Assembly: GCA_027452065.1 (NCBI GenBank) | Contig: DAIDHC010000144.1 | Location: 1 to 64,000 of the forward strand | From: Bryobacterales bacterium | GTDB taxonomy: Bacteria; Acidobacteriota; Terriglobia; Bryobacterales; Bryobacteraceae | DNA: 64,000 nt | Direction: 5' to 3' | Shown here: piece by piece, positions 53,230 to 62,214 of the stretch | Position numbering within the stretch: the first letter of the stretch is position 1 | How the letters are laid out: the number at the start of each line of letters is the position of its first letter | The notes under the pieces: model-generated | The model's database searches: none | What the model was told of the DNA's origin: nothing | The model's input: the letters and a program-made list of their open reading frames with translations, nothing else | Position numbers and translations under genes: made by a program

Positions 53230-53254
53230 ACCGTCCCGGGTCGCACCCAGTTCC
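53230..53254 (-). promoter_or_regulatory. Candidate ECF-type autoregulatory promoter
   Basis: On the minus strand GGAAC (53254-53250) is followed after 16 bases by CGGT (53233-53230), then the sigma ATG 16 bases further. GGAAC is the usual -35 core of ECF promoters, and the spacing is right. The -10 part is less conserved. If the longer sigma start at 53294 were used, the site would fall inside coding sequence. Confidence 0.3.
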
Positions 53255-53509
53255 AGGTTGCCGTTCTCGCCGTGACTGTTGCCGCCGTTGCCATCGGAGT
53301 CCGTCCTGAGCATCTGCCGGAAGCCTCGGGCCGGCGATCGCCGCCGGATCTCTCTCGCAGTAGGCTTCCAACAGGGAAAACGTAGATTTATCATGAGAAG
53401 TTCGCCCGGAACGCAGCTTTCCTCCGGTTCGACGTCCGAAGATATGTCTAGATAGTGTACACAGATCCCCGGCGGTCCGCGCCGGGACGCCCAGAGCCAG
53501 GAGATTCAC
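53255..53509. other. Divergent intergenic stretch before the ECF operon and flippase gene
   Basis: No gene supported. It contains the palindrome GTGTACAC at 53455-53462 and an AGGAG at 53499-53503 just before the flippase reading frame. The 81 bases nearest the sigma gene could be coding if the longer sigma start is used. Confidence 0.45.
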
Positions 53510-54553
53510 ATCCCTTCTCCCAAAGCCGTACGCCTGATCGCGGTGGCCGCCGTGCTGGCCGCGCTCCTCGCCTTTGCCGCCTGGCGCCTCCATTCCGGCC
53601 ATTTCGACTGGAGCCGCTTTGCCGACTCGTTCCGCGGCCTCCGCTGGCCCTGGTTTGTCCTCGCCATCCTCCTCATTTTTCTCTCCTATTGGGGCCGCGC
53701 CCTGCGCTGGGAGGTCATGCTTCGCCCACTCTGCCGCAACGCGTCTCTCCTGGGCCTGTTTCGCGCCACTGTGATCGGTTTCGCAGCCGTCGTCCTGCTC
53801 GGCCGCCCCGGCGAGATCGTCCGCCCTTATCTGATCGCCACCCGCCAGGGCGTCAGCTTCCCCTCCCAAATGGCCGCCTGGCTGCTCGAACGCATCCTCG
53901 ACCTCCTCATGGTTCTGGCGCTGTTCGGCTTCGCCCTCGCCGTCGTCCCCGCCTCCCGCCTCCACCTCGGCCCGGGCCTGCAATTCGTCTTCCGCGCCGG
54001 CGGCTACCTCTGCGCCGCCATCGGCGCCCTCTGCGTCGCCCTCCTGCTCGGCTTCCGTCACTTCGCCTCCCAGGCCCAGGACCGCATCGCCGCCGCGCTC
54101 ACCTTCCTTCCGGCTCGCTTTCAGGACCGCATCCGCGCCCTGGTTTCCGCTTTCGCCGACGGCATGACCACCACCGGAGACGCCAGCTATTTCCGCCTTC
54201 TCATCGCCTACAGCCTGCTGGAATGGGCAATACTAATTGCTGCAACATTTTGTTTTTTCAAAGCGATACCGGCAACATCTCATTTCTCACTTTCGCAAGT
54301 GACCGTCTTCCAGGGACTGGTCTCCTTCGGTGGCGCCGTCCAGGTGCCCGGCATCGGCGGCGGCTTCCAGGTTGCTTCCATCCTGGTCCTTTCCGAGGTC
54401 TTCGGCCTCCCAGTCGAGACCTCGTCCGGCATCTCGCTCCTGCTGTGGGCCGCCTTCTATCTACCGGTCATTCCGGCCGGGCTGGTCTTGGGCTTTCGAG
54501 AAGGCGTAGAATGGAATAAAATCAAGCAAATACGGGAGAACATGAATGTATGA
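53510..54553 (+). CDS. Flippase-like membrane protein (UPF0104/LPG synthase TM family)
   Basis: Polytopic protein of the UPF0104 family, whose membrane part is shared with lysylphosphatidylglycerol synthase, with about eight membrane helices. Conserved family marks are FLSYWGRALRWEVMLRP, LGRPGEIVRPYLIA, AAWLLERILDLLMVLAL and FGGAVQVPGIGGGFQVASIL. The soluble lysine transferase is absent. The 5' end is odd: AGGAG lies six bases before ATC at 53510, while the first ordinary start is GTG at 53543 with no ribosome site. Length is 336 residues from the GTG, 347 from the ATC. Its stop overlaps the nrdR ATG by 4 bases. Confidence 0.82.
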   Translation: MPSPKAVRLIAVAAVLAALLAFAAWRLHSGHFDWSRFADSFRGLRWPWFVLAILLIFLSYWGRALRWEVMLRPLCRNASLLGLFRATVIGFAAVVLLGRPGEIVRPYLIATRQGVSFPSQMAAWLLERILDLLMVLALFGFALAVVPASRLHLGPGLQFVFRAGGYLCAAIGALCVALLLGFRHFASQAQDRIAAALTFLPARFQDRIRALVSAFADGMTTTGDASYFRLLIAYSLLEWAILIAATFCFFKAIPATSHFSLSQVTVFQGLVSFGGAVQVPGIGGGFQVASILVLSEVFGLPVETSSGISLLLWAAFYLPVIPAGLVLGFREGVEWNKIKQIRENMNV

Positions 54554-55011
54554 CTTGTCCCTTCTGCGGCCGTAAGGAAGATCGCGTCATCGACTCCCGG
54601 GAAAGCAAAGAGGGCGATACCGTCCGCCGCCGCCGCCAATGTCTGGCCTGCGAACGCCGCTTTACCACCTACGAACGTACAGACGAAATCCCCTACATGG
54701 TCGTCAAAAAGGATGGGAGGAGGGAAAAGTTCGATCGCCAGAAGGTCCTGAACGGCCTTCTCAAAGCGTGCGAAAAACGGCCTGTCAGTATGGCGAAACT
54801 GGCCGAGGTGGTCGATGAAGTAGAGAGTAAGCTTTCAGACAATCCGGATCGGGAGATGTCGACTCGGGACATCGGGAGTGCGTTGATGGACCGGCTTCGG
54901 ACGATCGACAAGATCGCCTATGTCCGGTTCGCCTCGGTCTACCGCGACTTCCAGGATGTCGAGACATTCCTCGATGAACTCAGGAATCTGGTCATCCAAA
55001 AACGTTCCTGA
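54550..55011 (+). CDS. nrdR: Transcriptional repressor NrdR
   Basis: Repressor of ribonucleotide reductase genes, 153 residues. The N-terminal zinc ribbon has Cys3/Cys6 (MTCPFCG) and Cys31/Cys34 (CLACERR), followed by FTTYER and an ATP-cone domain (MVVKKDGRREKFDRQKVLNG) that senses ATP/dATP. Length and motif order are standard. It is translationally coupled by a 4-base overlap (ATGA) to the flippase-like gene. The rpoD gene lies 256 bases downstream with its own promoter. Confidence 0.97.
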   Translation: MTCPFCGRKEDRVIDSRESKEGDTVRRRRQCLACERRFTTYERTDEIPYMVVKKDGRREKFDRQKVLNGLLKACEKRPVSMAKLAEVVDEVESKLSDNPDREMSTRDIGSALMDRLRTIDKIAYVRFASVYRDFQDVETFLDELRNLVIQKRS

Positions 55012-55085
55012 GCGGCCGTCCGGCCTCGAAAGCTTGAAGTTTCTTTGTAACCAATGGCGAATGGAAACATCTTTTAAATAGAGAC

Positions 55086-55114
55086 TTAACTTGAGTTCGC
55101 TTCGATGCTATAAT
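55086..55114 (+). promoter_or_regulatory. Sigma-70 promoter of rpoD
   Basis: TTAACT (55086-55091, 4 of 6 to consensus), a 17-base spacer and a perfect TATAAT (55109-55114). A TG one base upstream of the -10 gives an extended -10 element. Transcription should begin near 55121, leaving a leader of about 147 bases. Confidence 0.7.
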
Positions 55115-55236
55115 CGAGGCAGCGTTCGGCCGGAGTTTCCTTCGCGAAGAAAAGATGGAGTGTGTCTGGTAAGGCTGAGCGGGTTTTTCGGTCTCAAGTG
55201 TCAGACAATGCAGTGCCGGCTGGATGCGGCTGCGCC

Positions 55237-55262
55237 CCTCGCACTGGCGAGGTAAGGTGATC
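55237..55262 (+). promoter_or_regulatory. Hairpin and extended ribosome site before rpoD
   Basis: CCTCGC (55237-55242) pairs with GCGAGG (55247-55252) around ACTG. AGGTGATC follows at 55255-55262, eight bases complementary to the 16S 3' end, five bases before the GTG start. The ribosome site decides the start, and the adjacent stem may tune translation. Confidence 0.5.
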
Positions 55263-55267
55263 AATCA

Positions 55268-56800
55268 GTGGACCATTTCGAAGATCAATTTCTAGGCGAC
55301 AATCACGGTGCCCTGGGCATCCCGTTCGACGAGGAACCCGGGTTCTTCCATCCCGAGGAGCCCGCCGAGGGTGAAGAGTTCCATGGCCAACCGGTCGTGG
55401 AAGAGTCGATTTACACCGACGATCCCGTGCGGGTTTACCTGCGCGAGATGGGCGCCGTACCACTGCTCACCCGCGAGGGCGAGGTCGACCTGGCAAGGCG
55501 CATGGAGCGCGGCAAGCTCCGCATGCAGAAAGCCATCAGCCGCTCCGCTCTGGTCCAGTTGATGATTGTAGAAATCGCCGAGGGCATCCGCCACGGCTCG
55601 CTCGAGCTCGATAATTACGCCGATCTCGGCGATGTCGAGGAGGGCAGCCCCGCCGATGCCAAGCGCCAGGGCGAAGTCCGCCAGCAGTTCGGCGATGTCG
55701 TCGTCCTCCACAAGAAGCTGCAGCAGCTTCAGGAGAAGCTCAACGCCGTCGCCCTCAGCAACAAGAAGATCCGCCGCCGTTGGATCGGCAAGCTGAATCG
55801 GGCTAAGGTCGAACTGTCCCAGGCCATCCGCCGCATACCTTTTCTCACCCTCCAGTGGAAGCTGTACGGCAAGGAAATCGAACGCGCCGTCGAGGAGATT
55901 AATCATCTCGACGCCGAGCTTCGCCGGCTCGAAGAGCGCGGCGGCGCCCCGGCCCAGGGCCGCATCCGCGAGCTCCGCCGCGAAATCAAAAAGCGCGAAG
56001 CCGTCGCCGGCGCCCCGCTGGCCGACCTCAAGCACAGCCTCTCGGTCATCCGCCACGGCGAAATCGAGGCCGAGCGCGCCAAGAAGGACCTCGTCGAGGC
56101 CAACCTCCGCCTGGTTGTCTCCGTCGCCAAAAAGTACGTCAATCGCGGCCTCCACCTCCTCGACCTCATCCAGGAGGGCAATATCGGCCTCATGCGCGCC
56201 GCCGACAAGTTCGAATACCGCCGCGGCTACAAGTTCTCCACCTACGCCACCTGGTGGATCCGCCAGGCCATCACGCGCGCCATCGCCGATCAGTCCCGCA
56301 CCATTCGCATCCCGGTGCACATGAACGAGAGCATGAACAAGTTCCTGCGCGCCACCCGCGAGCTCGAAAAGGAACTCGGCCGCGCTCCCACCAACGACGA
56401 AATCGGCCGCCGCATGGACATCCCGGTCGAGAAGGTCCAGAAGCTCAAGACCATCTCCCGCGACCCCGTATCGCTCGAAACCCCGGTCGGCCGCGACGGC
56501 GAGTCCGCCCTCGGCGACCTCATCGAAGACCGCTGGGTCGGCTCCCCGGTCGACGCCGTCATCGATTCCAACGTCCGCGACGAAACCGCCAATATCCTCA
56601 AAACCCTCTCCCCCAAGGAGGAGAAGGTCATCCGCCTGCGCTTCGGGATCGGCTGCGAGCGCGAGCACACTCTCGAGGAAATCGGCCAGGAGTTCGACGT
56701 CACCCGCGAGCGCATTCGCCAGATCGAAGCCAAGGCTCTGCGCCAGCTTCGCTCTCCCGAGCGCGCCCGGCATCTCCGGGCTCTGCTGGCCGCCCGCTAA
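55268..56800 (+). CDS. rpoD: Primary RNA polymerase sigma factor
   Basis: Housekeeping sigma-70 factor, 510 residues from GTG 55268. Region 1.2 begins [21 protein letters not shown] charged, helical non-conserved region of about 200 residues comes next. Regions 2.1-2.4 follow ([40 protein letters not shown]), then 3 ([13 protein letters not shown]) and 4.2 ([20 protein letters not shown]). The length, with short region 1.1, fits a primary factor of this phylum. It is transcribed from its own promoter and followed by an intrinsic terminator. Confidence 0.96.
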   Translation: MDHFEDQFLGDNHGALGIPFDEEPGFFHPEEPAEGEEFHGQPVVEESIYTDDPVRVYLREMGAVPLLTREGEVDLARRMERGKLRMQKAISRSALVQLMIVEIAEGIRHGSLELDNYADLGDVEEGSPADAKRQGEVRQQFGDVVVLHKKLQQLQEKLNAVALSNKKIRRRWIGKLNRAKVELSQAIRRIPFLTLQWKLYGKEIERAVEEINHLDAELRRLEERGGAPAQGRIRELRREIKKREAVAGAPLADLKHSLSVIRHGEIEAERAKKDLVEANLRLVVSVAKKYVNRGLHLLDLIQEGNIGLMRAADKFEYRRGYKFSTYATWWIRQAITRAIADQSRTIRIPVHMNESMNKFLRATRELEKELGRAPTNDEIGRRMDIPVEKVQKLKTISRDPVSLETPVGRDGESALGDLIEDRWVGSPVDAVIDSNVRDETANILKTLSPKEEKVIRLRFGIGCEREHTLEEIGQEFDVTRERIRQIEAKALRQLRSPERARHLRALLAAR

Positions 56801-56823
56801 ATCCCTTTCTTCCGCTCCCTGTG

Positions 56824-56857
56824 CCGGCCGGACACCCAGTCCGGCCGGTTGCTTTTT
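56824..56857 (+). terminator. Intrinsic terminator after rpoD
   Basis: A perfect 10-bp stem CCGGCCGGAC/GTCCGGCCGG (56824-56833 with 56839-56848) around ACCCA, followed by TTGCTTTTT. Confidence 0.85.
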
Positions 56858-56877
56858 GCGCCCGATTCTTCGCCCAC

Positions 56878-56911
56878 AAAAAAATCGCCGGGTGTCTCAT
56901 GAACACCCGGC
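56878..56911 (-). terminator. Intrinsic terminator after the coiled-coil gene
   Basis: On the minus strand CCGGGTGT/ACACCCGG (56911-56904 with 56896-56889) with a 7-base loop, followed after CG and one A by a run of T (56885-56878). It faces the rpoD terminator and serves the gene at 57026-57898. Confidence 0.8.
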
Positions 56912-57025
56912 TCAGTTTACAGAATGGGCTCGACTGCCCGGACGGGAACGAGGTCAACCACCCGGACGAAAAACAGTACAATCACCGGCGCGATTTTCTT
57001 ATCGCCCGGCGCCGCACGCCCCCCG

Positions 57026-57898
57026 CTAGTTCCGCGACTGCTGGACCTTCGGCGTCGCCAGGTAGCCGGAAATCATATTCTTTTCCACGGAGTTCACCAC
57101 CAGTTCATACGGCTGGCGCGCTTTGGAAACGTAGAACTGCAGCGGCTCGTTGACCGTGCGGTCCTTCTTCTCCACTTTCTTGTCGTCGGCCGTCAGCTCG
57201 ATCGTGAACCGGTTGTGCTTGGGATCGGACTTCTTGAGCTGCACCAATACGTCGCCCACCTTCTGCGGCGCCTTGGCCTTGGTGATCTTAAATTCGAAAT
57301 AGTTCCGCTCGCCCAGCGCCTTCAGCGCCGCCAGTTCCTTGCCGTTGGTGGCGATCAGGCCGCTCTGCACGTTCAAGTCGCCATTGGTGCGCTTCAAATC
57401 GGCGATCGTCTTTTCCAACTGCGATTTCGTCGACGCCACGTCGGTCTTCACCCCACTCACTTCGGTGTTCACCGCCGAAATCTGCGTGTCGGCCGACTGC
57501 TTCACTTCGGAAAGCTGCGATTTCATCAGCGCCTGCTGCTGCGCCTGCGCCGCTTCGAGCTGCACCCGCGTGGCCTCAATGCTCTTCAGCGCCGTGTCCT
57601 TGGCCTGCCCGGCCGCCTGCGCCGCTTGCTTGCGCTGCTCTTCGAGCTTGTGCTGCAGCGCCTCCACGTTGCGGCGGTTCGTCTGATACGTCACCGAGGA
57701 CGCCTCCCGCACCTTGGCGATTTCCTCAATCAGCGCGTCCCGGGTCTTGCCCATGTCCGTGCGCATATGATCCAACTGCACGTAAAGAAAAACAATCGCC
57801 CCCGCTAGAACCGCGATCAGCGCGCCCAGCACCATCGGCACTTTCGATCCAGAGCCGTTCACCGGCGCAGCCGGACTCGTAGGTGTCTCGCTCAGCAT
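57026..57898 (-). CDS. Membrane-anchored coiled-coil protein, unknown function
   Basis: A 290-residue protein with AAAGGAG seven bases before the ATG at 57898. A short N-terminus is followed by one membrane helix (about 20-45, VPMVLGALIAVLAGAIVFLY), a long coiled coil rich in Gln/Ala/Glu (about 50-190) and a C-terminal domain of about 90 residues with alternating Lys-rich strands (NYFEFKITKAKAPQKVGDV, HNRFTIELTADDKKVEKKD). It has its own terminator. No family name is certain. The build suggests an envelope spacer or scaffold. Confidence 0.75.
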   Translation of the reverse strand: MLSETPTSPAAPVNGSGSKVPMVLGALIAVLAGAIVFLYVQLDHMRTDMGKTRDALIEEIAKVREASSVTYQTNRRNVEALQHKLEEQRKQAAQAAGQAKDTALKSIEATRVQLEAAQAQQQALMKSQLSEVKQSADTQISAVNTEVSGVKTDVASTKSQLEKTIADLKRTNGDLNVQSGLIATNGKELAALKALGERNYFEFKITKAKAPQKVGDVLVQLKKSDPKHNRFTIELTADDKKVEKKDRTVNEPLQFYVSKARQPYELVVNSVEKNMISGYLATPKVQQSRN

Positions 57899-58004
57899 TT
57901 CAGAGCTCCTTTTCGAAAAACGGGGGTCCGCCTGGACCTCCCTACTTACAATTCAAGCACAGACCGTGCTAATTCGATGGATGGTCGAGCCCCAAGGTGG
58001 GGTT

Positions 58005-59327
58005 TCACAAATCGACGCCCACTCCGCGCCGCGGCCGGTTTTCCCGGATCGCCATGGTGTCCTGCAACGGCTCGGAGTCGCACTCCACCGCGATCGTCGT
58101 TACCGGATCGTCCGGAGCCGCCGCCGGCAATCCCTGAAACTCTACCCGGAATTCGGTCTGCTCGAACGACACCTGCCTGCCGCTGGCCAGCAGCCGCGCC
58201 GACTTCACCTTGCTCGTCAACCCGCCGATCGACACCGTCTCCCCCGGCCAGAAGTGAACGTGCACGTACAGCGTGTTCCCCTTCCGCGTGAAGTTGGCGA
58301 AGGCCGACCGCTTCACCTGGCACGGCTCAATGTCATATACCGACGTCCCGTTCCGCTGCATCCACTGCCCGGTCCGCGTGAGAATCTCCACCGACTCCTC
58401 GGGAATCGATCCGTCGGCCCGCGGCCCGATGTTCAACAGATAATTGCCGCCGTCCCTCGCGCAGGTGATCACGTTCCGCACGATCGTTTTCGGCGTCTTC
58501 CAGTCGTCGTCGGTCCTCTGGTAGCCCCAACTGTCGTTCATCGTCATACAGGCTTCCCAGGAATGGTTCTTCGCCGCCTCGATGTGCTGTTCCGGCGTCG
58601 AGAAATCCTCCGGCAGGCCCGAACGGTTGTTGATGATGATCTCCGGCTGCAGCTCCCTCACCATCCGGTTCATCTTCGCCGACTCCCAGCCCTCCGGCGT
58701 CAGCGGCCAGTTCACGTCGTACCACAGCACGTCCAGCTTGCCGTAGTTCGTGCACAGCTCCCGCACCAGTCCCTGCGTGTAGTCCACAAACCGCCGCCGC
58801 GCCGCTTCATCGTGGGCGCAGCGGGCGCCATCCGGATGGTGCCAGTCCATCAGCGAGTAGTAGAAGCCCACTCTCAGCCCTTCGCTCCTCGCCGCTTCGA
58901 CGAACTCCGCCACCAGGTCTCGCCCGCAGGCCTGCTTGGCCGCGCAGTAGTTGGTGAGCTTCGTATTCCACAGGCAGAATCCCTCGTGATGCTTGGTCGT
59001 CATCACCATGTACTTCTGTCCGGCCGCCTTGGCCAGCTTCGCCCAGGCCCGCGCGGCGTTGGGCTCCGGCTGGAAACGCTTGGCCAGCAGTTCGTACTCC
59101 GCCACCGGGATGCCCTCGTTCTCCATCGCCCACTCGTGCCGCCCCAGCACGCTGTACAGGCCCCAGTGAATGAACATGCCGAAGCGCGCCTCGTGCCACC
59201 AGCGCATCCTCGCCGCCTCGTCCGTGCCGCCGCCCGCCGCCTGCGGAGACGCGTAACCGGAAGCCAGCGACGCGCCGGCCCCCATCAGCGCCATCCAGGC
59301 GCGCCGGGATAGTTGAGAATCTTCCAT
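58005..59327 (-). CDS. Secreted alpha-L-fucosidase (GH29)
   Basis: Retaining fucosidase, 440 residues from the ATG at 59327, chosen because a signal-like segment begins there (SRRAWMALMGAGASLASG). SRRAW resembles a twin-arginine start but lacks the full motif. GH29 marks are RFGMFIHWGLYSVLGRHEWA, KHHEGFCLWNTKLTNY and the nucleophile Asp in DVLWYDVNWP. The C-terminal beta-sandwich continues to the end. It should release fucose from plant or microbial glycans outside the cytoplasm. Its start lies 16 bases from the divergent methyltransferase start. Confidence 0.92.
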   Translation of the reverse strand: MEDSQLSRRAWMALMGAGASLASGYASPQAAGGGTDEAARMRWWHEARFGMFIHWGLYSVLGRHEWAMENEGIPVAEYELLAKRFQPEPNAARAWAKLAKAAGQKYMVMTTKHHEGFCLWNTKLTNYCAAKQACGRDLVAEFVEAARSEGLRVGFYYSLMDWHHPDGARCAHDEAARRRFVDYTQGLVRELCTNYGKLDVLWYDVNWPLTPEGWESAKMNRMVRELQPEIIINNRSGLPEDFSTPEQHIEAAKNHSWEACMTMNDSWGYQRTDDDWKTPKTIVRNVITCARDGGNYLLNIGPRADGSIPEESVEILTRTGQWMQRNGTSVYDIEPCQVKRSAFANFTRKGNTLYVHVHFWPGETVSIGGLTSKVKSARLLASGRQVSFEQTEFRVEFQGLPAAAPDDPVTTIAVECDSEPLQDTMAIRENRPRRGVGVDL

Positions 59328-59343
59328 GCGGGCGCATTCTATC

Positions 59344-60021
59344 ATGAGCTTCATGACCTCCTGGGCCGTCCGTTCGATCCAGCCCGAACTGCTCGACGAC
59401 GCTCCCGAGCCCGACCGCGGCGCCAGCCTCGGCGATCTCACCCGCATCAACCGCTTTCTCGGCGGCCACTTCGTCCTCCGCCGCCTCCTCGCCGGCTACC
59501 TCCGCCCGGCCGACGCCTTCTCGCTCCTCGACGTCGGCGCCGGCTCGGGCGACATGGCCGCCGCCATCGCCCGCGCATACCCGAACGCCCGCATCGTCAG
59601 CCTCGACCTCCAGACCCGCCACCTCGTTGCAGCCCCGCCGCCGCGCGTAGCCGCCGATGCCTTCCAACTCCCCTTCGCTCCCGCCAGCTTCGACTTCGTC
59701 TTCTGCTCGCTCTTCCTCCACCACTTCTCCGACGACCGCGTCGTCGCCCTGCTCGCCTCCTTCCACCGCCTCGCCCGCCGCGCCGTCCTCGTCATCGACC
59801 TCGACCGCCAGCGCGCCGCCTTCCGCTTCATCCCCGCCACCCGCTGGCTGTTCGGCTGGAATCGCATCACTCTCCACGACGCCCCGGTCTCGGTCCGCGC
59901 GTCTTTCCGCCGGCATGAACTCGCCGCTCTCGCCCGAAGCGCCGGCCTGGCGCACGCCGTTGTCCGCCGCCACCATCCCTGGTTCCGCCTCAGCCTTGCC
60001 GCCCCGGCGCCCCGTCCCTGA
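59344..60021 (+). CDS. Class I SAM-dependent methyltransferase
   Basis: A 225-residue methyltransferase of the UbiE/Methyltransf_11-like group. Motif I is LLDVGAGSGDMAAAIARAYP, the acidic loop is IVSLDL, and motif post-II reads FDFVFCSLFLHHFSDDRVVA. The start is the ATG at 59344 or 59353; neither has a ribosome site. It is divergent from the fucosidase gene by 16 bases and followed after six bases by the YfhO gene. The position suggests modification of a lipid or glycan intermediate; the substrate is unknown. Confidence 0.85.
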   Translation: MSFMTSWAVRSIQPELLDDAPEPDRGASLGDLTRINRFLGGHFVLRRLLAGYLRPADAFSLLDVGAGSGDMAAAIARAYPNARIVSLDLQTRHLVAAPPPRVAADAFQLPFAPASFDFVFCSLFLHHFSDDRVVALLASFHRLARRAVLVIDLDRQRAAFRFIPATRWLFGWNRITLHDAPVSVRASFRRHELAALARSAGLAHAVVRRHHPWFRLSLAAPAPRP

Positions 60022-60027
60022 ACCGCC

Positions 60028-62166
60028 ATGTTCCAACACCGCGCCGTGCTCCCCTTCGCTCTCCTCCTGTTCAGCTATCTGTTCTTCCTCGAATACCTGC
60101 CGCCCGTGCGCGCCGTCCACATCCCCTACGACCTCGAGGGCTACCATTACTCGCTCGCGAATTATGCATTCCAGGCACTCCGCTCCGGCCGCTTTCCCCA
60201 ATGGGATCCCACGCAATACTGCGGCATGCCCTTCGCCGCCAACGTCAACGCCGCCCTCTTCTATCCCCCGTTGTGGCTGCTCTACCTGGCAAGCTGGCGC
60301 CACCGCCATCTCCCCTTCGCCGGACTCGAAATCCTCACCCTGGCCCACGTCCCGCTCGCCTTTCTACTCTGCTTCGGCTGGCTGCGGGGAAGGGCTCTGG
60401 CGCCCCTGGCCGCTGTCTTCGGCGCCGGCGTCTTCGCCTTCAGCGGCTACCTGCTGCTCCAACTCCAGCACTTCGGCCTGGTCTGCGGCTACGCCTGGCT
60501 ACCTCTCGGTCTCGTTGGGATCGACCGTGCCGTCGCCGAACGCCATTGGCGCCCGCTCTGGCGCCTCGCCGCCGCCTCCGCCCTCTGTTTCCTCGCCGGT
60601 TACACACCGTTCTGGGTCGCCTTCGCTGCCATCGCGCTCGCCTACTCGCTTGCCGGCCCATGGCGCGCGCGCGCCGCCGCCGGCGTTCTCGGCGCTCTCG
60701 CCGTCTCGCTTCTTCTCTCGCTTGTCCAATTGCTTCCCGCCCTCGAGCTCACGCGCCTCAAGCAATCCGCGGTCTCCTACGGCGCGGGAATCCGCGACCC
60801 TCTGTTCTACCTTTCGTATCTGGCGCCGAATTTCTTCAATTTCAGCCTGCGCGCCGACGTGCACACCAACTTCGGCAAGGAATATCTCTACCTCGGCGCG
60901 CCCGCCGTTTTCGGACTCCTCTGCCTTCTGCGCCGGCACACGGTCCGCGATCTGCTGCCGTCGCTCGCCGTCGCGCTTCTCTGCCTCGCCGTCGTCACCA
61001 ACCCCTTCGATCTGATCTGGAAAAGCATCGAACATTCGGTGTTCCTCAGGCACGTCCTCCGCTCCTACTACTTCCTCGGTGGACTCACTTTGGCTGCCGC
61101 CTCGCTTTCCGCGGCCGGCATCGACGACTTTCTCCGCCGCCGCGCCCGTCCTGTGCCGCCCTGGCTGGCCCTCACCTCGCTCGCCGCCCTCGCCCTTTGG
61201 TCGCTGCGTCTCCTGGGCGCCTGGCTTCCTTCGGGGGCCGGCTTCGCCTTCGGCCCCGCTTCGTTCCTCGACCCCGCCGTGATGCTGGTTTTGTTCGCCC
61301 TCGGCCTCTCCTGTCTCCGCGGCCAACAGTCTCTCCTCCGCACGGCGCTCGCCGCCGCGCTCGTCCTCGCCACCGGCGTCGATTACAAAGTCTTCGGCAC
61401 CAGCAAGCGCTTCAATGCCGCCCCGGGCGCCACCACCGCCTTTGACGCCACCGTGTTTCCGGCTCTCAACCCGGACGTCTTCCAGCAGTTCAAGGCTCAC
61501 CCCGCCTACCGCATCGCCCTCGATCCCGATGGCGGTCCTCAGTCCTGGGAACTCCGCCATTTCGCCCTTCCGACGCCGCAGGGCATGGACCCGTTCCTCT
61601 CCCGGCGCTATGAGGAGCTCACGCGCACCTTCGCCACCTACAACCTGCCCTGGCGGTTCGTCCTCGATCCGGCCAACCAGCCCGCCCTGCGCCTGCTCGG
61701 CGTCCGCTACTTCATCACCTCCGTCGATGGACCTCAGTTGTCCGCCCTGGCGGCCTCACCTTCCTTCCGTCTGCTCGATCCCTCGCCGGACTACTACAAG
61801 GTGTTCGAGCTGATCCCGTCTGAACCCGCCTTCGGCATCGACTCCTCCGACGCCTCCGCGCGCGCCGCGTGCCTCGATTGGCTGCCGGAGCGCCGCTCCT
61901 TCCTCACCCGCTCTTCGATCCCCGCGCGCTTTCATCTCAGCGAACAGTTTTACCCCGGCTGGCGCGCCTCCATCGACGGCGTCAGCGTTCCGATCCAGCC
62001 TTGGAGCGGCGCCTTCCAGGCCGTCGATGTGCCCGCCGGAGAGCACCGCGTGCAGTTCCGCTTCGCCTCGGTCTCGCTCGCCGCGGGCGCCGCCGGCAGC
62101 TTGCTCTCCCTCGTCATCTTGGGCGCCGCTCTCTTCGTCACCCGCTCCCGCCGCAAGCTAGACTAG
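60028..62166 (+). CDS. YfhO-family membrane protein
   Basis: Large polytopic protein, 712 residues, with about eleven membrane helices and an extracytoplasmic C-terminal domain ending in one more helix. YfhO signatures are GRFPQWDPTQYCGMPFAANV near the N-terminus and LSEQFYPGWRASIDGVSV near the C-terminus. Members are implicated in glycosylation of lipoteichoic acid and related polymers; here the acceptor is unknown. It starts six bases after the methyltransferase stop and precedes another multi-helix protein. Confidence 0.9.
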   Translation: MFQHRAVLPFALLLFSYLFFLEYLPPVRAVHIPYDLEGYHYSLANYAFQALRSGRFPQWDPTQYCGMPFAANVNAALFYPPLWLLYLASWRHRHLPFAGLEILTLAHVPLAFLLCFGWLRGRALAPLAAVFGAGVFAFSGYLLLQLQHFGLVCGYAWLPLGLVGIDRAVAERHWRPLWRLAAASALCFLAGYTPFWVAFAAIALAYSLAGPWRARAAAGVLGALAVSLLLSLVQLLPALELTRLKQSAVSYGAGIRDPLFYLSYLAPNFFNFSLRADVHTNFGKEYLYLGAPAVFGLLCLLRRHTVRDLLPSLAVALLCLAVVTNPFDLIWKSIEHSVFLRHVLRSYYFLGGLTLAAASLSAAGIDDFLRRRARPVPPWLALTSLAALALWSLRLLGAWLPSGAGFAFGPASFLDPAVMLVLFALGLSCLRGQQSLLRTALAAALVLATGVDYKVFGTSKRFNAAPGATTAFDATVFPALNPDVFQQFKAHPAYRIALDPDGGPQSWELRHFALPTPQGMDPFLSRRYEELTRTFATYNLPWRFVLDPANQPALRLLGVRYFITSVDGPQLSALAASPSFRLLDPSPDYYKVFELIPSEPAFGIDSSDASARAACLDWLPERRSFLTRSSIPARFHLSEQFYPGWRASIDGVSVPIQPWSGAFQAVDVPAGEHRVQFRFASVSLAAGAAGSLLSLVILGAALFVTRSRRKLD

Positions 62167-62214
62167 ACACTTGCCCCGCCACGCCGCCATCCCGCCCGAG
62201 GCCGCCCGCCGCCC

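Noticed and set aside
53426-53440. GGTTCGACGTCC resembling a tRNA T-arm
   Set aside because: No acceptor stem, anticodon arm or D-arm could be fitted around it.
55292-56773. 493-codon minus-strand frame across rpoD
   Set aside because: It mirrors rpoD codon periodicity (Ala/Asp/Glu/Leu-rich without motifs). RpoD itself is unmistakable.
57990-58002. CCCCA/TGGGG hairpin after the fucosidase gene
   Set aside because: Stem of only five pairs with no downstream U-run on the minus strand.
58807-60348. 513-codon minus-strand frame running across the fucosidase, methyltransferase and YfhO genes
   Set aside because: Gly/Glu/Ala-rich, spans three recognised genes in the wrong frame and lacks any motif.
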